5,253 bases of DNA from the NCBI GenBank assembly GCA_013349595.1, contig DUZI01000297.1:1-5253 (forward strand). The letters run 5' to 3'. Made by a program: the position numbers and the translations under genes. The notes under the pieces were generated by a model. It had not been told where the DNA came from, did not search any database, and saw only the letters and a program-made list of their open reading frames with translations. Shown piece after piece: positions 4,674-5,253 of this stretch (position 1 is the stretch's first letter; each line of letters opens with the position of its first letter). The DNA comes from Nitrospirota bacterium. GTDB lineage: Bacteria > Nitrospirota > Thermodesulfovibrionia > Thermodesulfovibrionales > Dissulfurispiraceae.

Positions 4674-5253
4674 AATATATTATTGGCTTTAATTGCCTTG
4701 AAATCTCTACCTTTTCCATCTTGCTTAAATTAATAATTTTTAGCCCTTGCTCTTTTTTTGACCATTTAAGTGCATCTTTTACATGATTATCCACATAAGA
4801 AGCCGTCCAGAGAGCCTGCTCTTTGCTCAAATCATCAAAAACTTTTTTTACATCTGAAGGGAGGGCATTCCATTTGTCTTTATTCATAACTACAGCAAAA
4901 GAGACAACTGGTAAATTTACAATAGTTACATTAGGTGTGTATGCGGCAAACTTAAAATCCTTTAAAATCTCCATAGAAGAGACTATCCCCTTTACAATAC
5001 CTTTTTGAATTGCCTCAGGTGTCTCTGACTGAGGCATTGCTATAGGAGTGCCGCCTAATCTTTTAATTGCATCAGCAGAAGTGCCTGCTACCCTAAGCTC
5101 AAGCCCTTTTAGGTCTTTAAGGCTTGTCAGAGGTGTCTTTGTCATAATGTTTGTTGGTGGACAAGTAAATGCAGTCAACACCTTTACCTTTTCAAATTCC
5201 TTTGGTTTATATTTTTCTATTAAATCGTAAAGGACAAGGCTTGCAACCTTTGC
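4672..5253 (-). CDS. dctP: TRAP transporter solute-binding protein DctP, C-terminal part (partial, frameshifted near its end)
   Basis: Periplasmic solute-binding protein of a TRAP transporter. The frame is open to the window edge, so the N-terminus with its signal peptide is outside; 193 residues are visible of a usual 320-340. Recognisable parts are TKTPLTSLKDLKGLELRVAG, with the arginine of LRVAG being the conserved carboxylate-binding residue of the family. RLGGTPIAMPQSETPEAIQKG and the following GIVSS correspond to the region normally ending in a VDG-type motif. VMNKDKWNALPSDVKKVFDD comes next. The frame stops after LKPIIY at 4672, but the next frame continues directly with a normal DctP C-terminus to 4596 (separate entry). 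A one-step frameshift in an AT-dinucleotide run is therefore likely, either a real mutation or a sequencing error. With dctQ cut and dctM missing, the transporter is probably dead. Confidence 0.9.
   Translation of the reverse strand, partial: AKVASLVLYDLIEKYKPKEFEKVKVLTAFTCPPTNIMTKTPLTSLKDLKGLELRVAGTSADAIKRLGGTPIAMPQSETPEAIQKGIVKGIVSSMEILKDFKFAAYTPNVTIVNLPVVSFAVVMNKDKWNALPSDVKKVFDDLSKEQALWTASYVDNHVKDALKWSKKEQGLKIINLSKMEKVEISRQLKPIIY

Noticed and set aside
4823..5230. Two short plus-strand open frames (4823-5008 and 5048-5230)
   Set aside because: Both are antisense to the conserved DctP coding region.
1..5253. CRISPR array, tRNA or rRNA gene
   Set aside because: No regularly spaced direct repeats and no tRNA cloverleaf or rRNA-like segments were seen; nearly all of the window is coding.

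Overview
The window is AT-rich, and every gene in it is read from the minus strand. Reading in the direction of transcription (high to low coordinates) there are two blocks. The first (5253 down to about 4270) is the remains of a TRAP transporter operon. It holds the C-terminal part of a DctP solute-binding protein with an apparent frameshift near its end, then a DctQ small permease cut off after about 100 residues by an inverted-repeat element. No dctM large permease follows.

The second block (about 4094 down to 1) is a tightly packed, co-directional gene string: rpsF (S6), ssb, rpsR (S18), two tandem DUF507 genes, a small HNH nuclease-fold gene, a TrmN6/YfiC-type methyltransferase, and the two permeases (DppB-like, then DppC-like) of a peptide/nickel-class ABC importer. 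The DppC gene runs off the window. Gaps are 0-22 nt, and several genes overlap by 4-8 nt, so translational coupling is likely. A candidate promoter and a structured leader precede rpsF. rplI, which often follows rpsR, is absent here; the DUF507 pair sits in that place.

Between the blocks lies a roughly 180 bp element with imperfect inverted arms of about 45 bp. It resembles a MITE or a decayed insertion-sequence end. It supplies the last five codons and the stop of the truncated dctQ, and it separates the dead transporter from the rpsF operon.

Taxonomy: rpsF-ssb-rpsR with tandem DUF507 genes, a short CxxC/DH-type HNH protein and TRAP/Dpp transporters suggest a Nitrospirota (Thermodesulfovibrio-like) or Desulfobacterota (delta-proteobacterial) anaerobe. 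This is inferred from remembered gene neighbourhoods, not from a database search. I do not see a clear new defence system or other novel system. The most interesting items are the element-truncated TRAP operon, the dinucleotide-slip frameshift in dctP, a leader that could hide the rpsF ribosome binding site, and the uncharacterised DUF507 pair with the HNH gene inside a ribosomal-protein operon.
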